This document shows, piece after piece, positions 35,651 to 39,024 of a stretch of 39,024 nt of DNA (the stretch's first letter is position 1; every line of letters begins with the position of its first letter). The notes under the pieces are model-generated. The model had not been told where the DNA came from. It saw only the letters and a program-made list of their open reading frames with translations, and did no database searches. The position numbers were made by a program, and so were the translations under genes. Origin of the DNA: Chloroflexota bacterium (lineage in GTDB: Bacteria; Chloroflexota; Chloroflexia; Chloroheliales; Chloroheliaceae); contig CADDZM010000009.1 in NCBI GenBank assembly GCA_902812345.1, positions 1 to 39,024 of the forward strand. The letters are read 5' to 3'.

Positions 35651-35774
35651 GTATATAGCGTACTATTTTCACTGGCCCCTTGACGATATTTTAAATCTCG
35701 ACCACTTAACAAGGCGGCAGTGGGTAGAGGAAATTAGCCGGATAAACGAAAGACTTAGTGTTACCGAAGAGTAG
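35610..35774 (+). CDS. DUF6760-like segment, reached by -1 frameshift (C-terminal extension of the tail-assembly protein)
   Basis: 54 codons in the -1 frame, ending at TAG 35772-35774. Residues EEVAYIAYYFHWPLDDILNL, then RRQWVEEISRINERL, match the small DUF6760 proteins found beside the tail-assembly gene in other eCIS loci. Between the upstream TGA (35568) and the stop this frame has no ATG, GTG or TTG; only rare triplets such as ATA or ATT could start it. Fusion by frameshift would give a protein of about 181 aa. The -1 extension would be the counterpart of the T domain of lambda gpGT. Initiation at ATA (35610) is the less likely alternative. Confidence 0.78.
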   Translation: MVSYPSAQITEEVAYIAYYFHWPLDDILNLDHLTRRQWVEEISRINERLSVTEE

Positions 35775-35787
35775 GGAGTATTGAGCA

Positions 35788-36255
35788 ATGACTATGACAA
35801 CCGCGAATGCCGGCACTTCTACCACCACAACCCCGGATTATTATGCTTCAAATTGCTTCTGGGTTGAGTTGGATGGGGTTATCCAGGCGTATTTTCAGGA
35901 GTGTACCGGTTTGAGTGCCTCAACCGAAACTTATAAGGTTAAGGAAGGCGGCCTCAACAGCCATGTCCATCATTTGCCGGACCGCTCAAATTTCAGTAAC
36001 ATCACCCTTAAAGCCGGTTATACTCTTTCCGATAATTTATGGACCTGGTACAAGAATACGGCGCTAGGTACGGTCCAAAAGAAGAATGTTACAATTATTC
36101 TTTATGATAGCGTCGGTACCGTAACTAAAAGGTGGCAACTGACCGGGGCTTACCCGATTAAATGGACCGGGCCAAGCCTGAACTCAAAAGGTAACGATGC
36201 CATGACCGAAAGTATCGAGCTGGCTTATGATTTCTTCCAGCTTGCCGCCAGCTAA
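35788..36255 (+). CDS. Divergent tube-like protein 3 (Pvc5/Afp5-like)
   Basis: 155 aa; AGGGAG 9 nt before the ATG. After a Thr-rich N-terminus the fold is that of gp19-type tube proteins: NCFWVELDGVIQAYFQECTG, ITLKAGYTLSDNLWTWYK, WQLTGAYPIKWTGPSL, and a C-terminal ESIELAYDFFQL. It is shorter in the loops and more divergent than tubes 1 and 2. In Afp/PVC the comparable protein forms the tube initiator next to the baseplate, which also fits its place just before the baseplate side of the cluster. Confidence 0.9.
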   Translation: MTMTTANAGTSTTTTPDYYASNCFWVELDGVIQAYFQECTGLSASTETYKVKEGGLNSHVHHLPDRSNFSNITLKAGYTLSDNLWTWYKNTALGTVQKKNVTIILYDSVGTVTKRWQLTGAYPIKWTGPSLNSKGNDAMTESIELAYDFFQLAAS

Positions 36256-36264
36256 TTAACTAAC

Positions 36265-36344
36265 TAGTCTGTCAAGCAAGTTTCTACAGGTAAGGTTGTG
36301 CCTACATTTCAGGTTAATCATTACAAGTCTTTGTTGACAGACTA
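36265..36344 (+). repeat. 11-bp perfect inverted repeat after tube 3
   Basis: TAGTCTGTCAA (36265-36275) pairs with TTGACAGACTA (36334-36344) around a 58-nt loop, 10 bp after the tube 3 stop. No T-run follows. The TTGACA within the right arm looks like a -35 box but has no matching -10 box. Confidence 0.6.
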
Positions 36345-36422
36345 CTAACTCTCCTGGTTTAGCGATGCCGGGTGTTTTTATCGTTTGTACTTGTAAATAA
36401 AGAGATAGGGGCGAATAGGTGT

Positions 36423-39024
36423 ATGGCCGGGCAGAAAAAAGACGCTTCAACCGCAATACTTCGGCGGGCTGTAGACCGCACGCCTCTCCATCCTGCCAGC
36501 CTGGGAAATTCCCGGCCCCAGGCGCTTAACCCGGCCCAGTTTGCGGCCCGCTACATTAACCGCGAAGGCGGAGTAATCCACCGATTGTTGGGGATTGGGG
36601 GCGATAACAGCCCAATTCACCGAACCATCGGGCGCACTATCTTTGCGCGCTTTACGGATTTTAACCGGTCCTTTGGGCCGCTTCAACGAGCGCTCCAGCC
36701 CCAACCCGAACACAAACGCCACCGAAAACCCCAGCCTGAAGCCGGGCAAGATTATGGCGAATATACTTCGGAAGATTATAGCTTTTCCCCTGAACCAATC
36801 TTTTACGAGCCGCTTTCTCAATATGCTGAGAACGACTATGCCGCCCAGAGTCCGGCCGCTTTGCCCTGGGAAGCTCCTTTAGAGGCTATGCCGCTGCCGG
36901 TAGCGCGCCGCACCGAGTTCCAACCCGCCAACCTGCGCTTTTTATCAAATCCCGAACGGCCGGTCGAGCAGCCCGCTAATTTTGAACGACAAATTGCTCG
37001 CTCTAACGTACTTCAGGCCGAACTGCCTTTTGCTGTTGAGCGACAAATTGCTCGTTCTCCCGAATACCCCGTGACCCCGCTGACCGAGCGACAGGCCGAA
37101 CAGCCTATCCCGGCTGATTCACCTGAGGCTTTACAGGAAGCCCAGGCGGTCGAAATGCCGTTTAATCCCACCGCCGAGCGGCTGGCCGTTCCAACTGACT
37201 TGCCAGCACCTCCACCATTGTTTGAGGCGGTTCAACCTGCCCCTGGTCCCGGCCAACCGGGAAATAATCGGCCTTTTGCACCTCAATTATCCGGGGCTGA
37301 AGTAGGCGCAGGCGGGCATATTTCCGAATATAGCGAGGCGGCTTATGCTCCACTTCAGCAGCCCCGGGCGCAACCACCCCTGAGCCGGGCTTTACAGCGC
37401 ACTTTTGAAGCTACTGCTCCGCAACCTGGCCCTGCCGGAACGATAGCAGCCTTTAACCAGGCGGCGGACCTGGGAGCCAGTCCCGCGTCAGTCGCCCGTC
37501 ACTTTGCGGCTCCCGCGACCCTGGCTCGCTACCGGACGTTAAAACAGGCGGCGGACAAAGTTTTACTGGGCGAACAACCGGCCTGGGAAAGTGAGCATAC
37601 CCCGGCTTTTGAACCTCAACCGGCTATCTCGGCCCTTAATATGCCGCCGGTCCAGAGAGTAAGTTTTGATACAGCCCAGGCTGATATTGCCCTGGCCCGG
37701 GATGCTGCACCCCAACAGGCTGCTGCTGATTTGCAGGAAGACCGGCGGGTCCGGGAAGAAACCCGAGTTTTGCTGGAAGCCCGTGAAAGCGCCATCCCTG
37801 CCGCCCAGCCTTCACAGGTTCACCCTTCACAAAGAGAGTCTTTGCAGGCTCGACCTTCGCAAGGCCAACCGTTACCGGAACATGAAACAAATCCTACCGC
37901 CTCCCAATCCGTCCAAAATGGGGAAGTCGCGCCCGGAAGCGCCCAGGCCGGTAATCGGGTCCAACGAGCGTCTGCAGCGGCGACTTCTGCAACTCAACCG
38001 GGCCAATCACTGGCTGCCGGACCTGTTAGCAGGGCAAATCCGGTAGTTGCGGCAAATCAGGGTGAAGGGATGGTCCAACGAAACACTCAAGCTGAACCAA
38101 CCCAAATTTCAAGGATTTCCGGCTTAAGTTACCCTGAAACAACTCCTGCCCGGTTTGACGCGGCAATCCCCGCCTCGCTGCTTGGAAATGAGCCGTTAGC
38201 CGGTGAAACTATCCCGGAAGCCGGGCGTTTGAGTGGAAACGGGTTACACGGACCGGTCAAGACAAGCGGTTGGGCTAACAACCTCGCGGCTTTGCGCAAT
38301 AACCCCGGGGTGGAAGCCCGCACAAGCGTGGCCCGGCAATTAAGCGAAGGCGGAGAAGCCCCGGCAAACTCGGTTGAGGCGTGGGCTGACGCCGGTCCGG
38401 GAGTTTATTACGACCAGCGCCGGGTGCGCCGTTCAGGGCCTGGTCCAGAAGCGGTCGCGGCTGAGACCCAGGAACGTATTTTCACCCTGGCTGAAACCAA
38501 TCTGGGCCAGACCAGTATCCAGCCCCAATTTATGCGAGGTCTGGTGACAGAAGCGGTTGCCCCGGTCCCGCCGGTAGTCAACCGCAGCCCGCTTGCCGCA
38601 ACCCAATCTGCCCCGGTCGTAAACGGGCCAACCGCCGCTAACCGTGAATTTGTTTCCCAGACTAATTCGCCGGTCAACCGCTTGTTTGAGGCCGCCGAAA
38701 ATGAAGGGGCCGTTGCAGCCGAGGGTTCGCTAACAACTCCCTCGCAAGCGCAGCCTGGGTTTAATACTCAAAGCATGTCAGCCGCGAACAGGGCGGATAC
38801 CGCTGCGGCTAATACCTCAAGAGAAGCGGTTTTGCCTGGAGAAGCGGTAGTTGCCGGACAACTTGCCCTAACCTCACCTGAAAGCCCGTCCCGCCTTTCA
38901 CCTGACCCGGTCCACTTTCAAGTTGCTGAGCAGGCGGGAATTTTCGGCCAGCCTGAACCTGAAACCGCCCTACCCGGCCGGGTTCAACGAACGATTCAGG
39001 CTTCCAGTTTGCAGCCAACAGCCC
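36423..39024 (+). CDS. Long disordered Pro/Ala/Glu/Gln-rich protein with VQR motifs (partial, C-terminus off window)
   Basis: Open from the ATG at 36423 to the right edge (867 codons). A weak AGG lies close upstream. The first 100 residues are basic and mixed (PLHPASLGNSRPQALNPAQF, then ARYINREGGVIHRLLGIGG). The rest is low in hydrophobic clusters and rich in Pro, Ala, Glu and Gln, so probably disordered. VQR occurs repeatedly (PPVQRVSF, GNRVQRAS, GMVQRNTQ, GRVQRTIQ), as it does in the DUF4157 protein, and ERQIARS is repeated 18 residues apart. No domain is recognised. Its place after tube 3, where eCIS loci usually continue with LysM and baseplate genes, suggests a particle-associated, cargo or linker protein. 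A C-terminal domain may lie outside the window. Confidence 0.8.
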   Translation, partial: MAGQKKDASTAILRRAVDRTPLHPASLGNSRPQALNPAQFAARYINREGGVIHRLLGIGGDNSPIHRTIGRTIFARFTDFNRSFGPLQRALQPQPEHKRHRKPQPEAGQDYGEYTSEDYSFSPEPIFYEPLSQYAENDYAAQSPAALPWEAPLEAMPLPVARRTEFQPANLRFLSNPERPVEQPANFERQIARSNVLQAELPFAVERQIARSPEYPVTPLTERQAEQPIPADSPEALQEAQAVEMPFNPTAERLAVPTDLPAPPPLFEAVQPAPGPGQPGNNRPFAPQLSGAEVGAGGHISEYSEAAYAPLQQPRAQPPLSRALQRTFEATAPQPGPAGTIAAFNQAADLGASPASVARHFAAPATLARYRTLKQAADKVLLGEQPAWESEHTPAFEPQPAISALNMPPVQRVSFDTAQADIALARDAAPQQAAADLQEDRRVREETRVLLEARESAIPAAQPSQVHPSQRESLQARPSQGQPLPEHETNPTASQSVQNGEVAPGSAQAGNRVQRASAAATSATQPGQSLAAGPVSRANPVVAANQGEGMVQRNTQAEPTQISRISGLSYPETTPARFDAAIPASLLGNEPLAGETIPEAGRLSGNGLHGPVKTSGWANNLAALRNNPGVEARTSVARQLSEGGEAPANSVEAWADAGPGVYYDQRRVRRSGPGPEAVAAETQERIFTLAETNLGQTSIQPQFMRGLVTEAVAPVPPVVNRSPLAATQSAPVVNGPTAANREFVSQTNSPVNRLFEAAENEGAVAAEGSLTTPSQAQPGFNTQSMSAANRADTAAANTSREAVLPGEAVVAGQLALTSPESPSRLSPDPVHFQVAEQAGIFGQPEPETALPGRVQRTIQASSLQPTA
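36984..37058 (+). repeat. Direct repeat coding for ERQIARS
   Basis: Two 21-bp copies, at 36984-37004 and 37038-37058, differ by three bases and lie 54 bp (18 codons) apart; both contain cgacaaattgctcg. A weaker third copy (TERQAEQP) follows. This suggests internal duplication in the disordered protein. Confidence 0.75.

Noticed and set aside
36334-36362. Promoter with a perfect TTGACA at 36334-36339
   Set aside because: No acceptable -10 box lies 16-18 bp downstream, and the TTGACA is explained by the right arm of an inverted repeat.

Overview
This window is one flank-to-flank slice of an extracellular contractile injection system (eCIS, phage-tail-like particle) locus, joined head to head with an operon of very large membrane-anchored surface proteins. 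The host is probably a member of the Chloroflexota. This is an inference from the Pro/Thr-rich linkers, the SARP-type regulator with a fused ATPase, the eCIS gene set and the giant Ig-like proteins. No rRNA, tRNA or taxonomic marker is present to prove it.

Left arm (1-26572, all on the minus strand, read right to left). (i) A 1486-aa membrane protein has five NLFPNW-type Ig-like modules. (ii) A 735-aa SARP/BTAD transcription regulator carries an AAA/NACHT-like ATPase. (iii) A 4290-aa giant protein starts 14 nt inside the regulator gene; it has a membrane segment, a beta-propeller-like region, a C39-like cysteine peptidase and about 23 Ig-like repeats. (iv) After a terminator-like hairpin, a paralogue of the giant with the same front-end architecture runs off the left edge (at least 2257 aa, start GTG at 6771).

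The divergent control region (26573-27283) is AT-rich and has no gene. It holds copies of the heptamer AATTAAG in direct-repeat arrays with exact 11-bp spacing. One array points at each operon, and each is followed closely by a TATATT box. Heptamer repeats at 11-bp spacing are the known operator style of SARP regulators, so the regulator encoded in the left operon may switch on both arms.

Right arm (27284-39024, all plus strand) is the eCIS operon: a small 89-aa protein, a Pvc15-like AAA+ ATPase, a DUF4157 HExxH protein, a Pvc16/DUF4255 cap protein, one tail sheath, two tube paralogues, a tail-assembly protein, a DUF6760-like segment, a third tube-like protein, and a long disordered Pro/Ala/Gln-rich protein that runs off the right edge. 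Baseplate, LysM and spike genes are not in the window and probably lie to the right.

The most striking observation is at 35604-35650. The DUF6760-like reading frame has no ATG, GTG or TTG anywhere between its bounding stops. It lies in the -1 frame of the preceding tail-assembly gene. The two frames meet at an exact slippery heptamer G GGG GGA directly before the stop codon, followed by a 6-nt spacer and a 12-bp hairpin. This is the layout of a programmed -1 ribosomal frameshift, like phage lambda G/GT, here inside an eCIS. Several gaps between structural genes also contain sizeable stem-loops without U-tracts.
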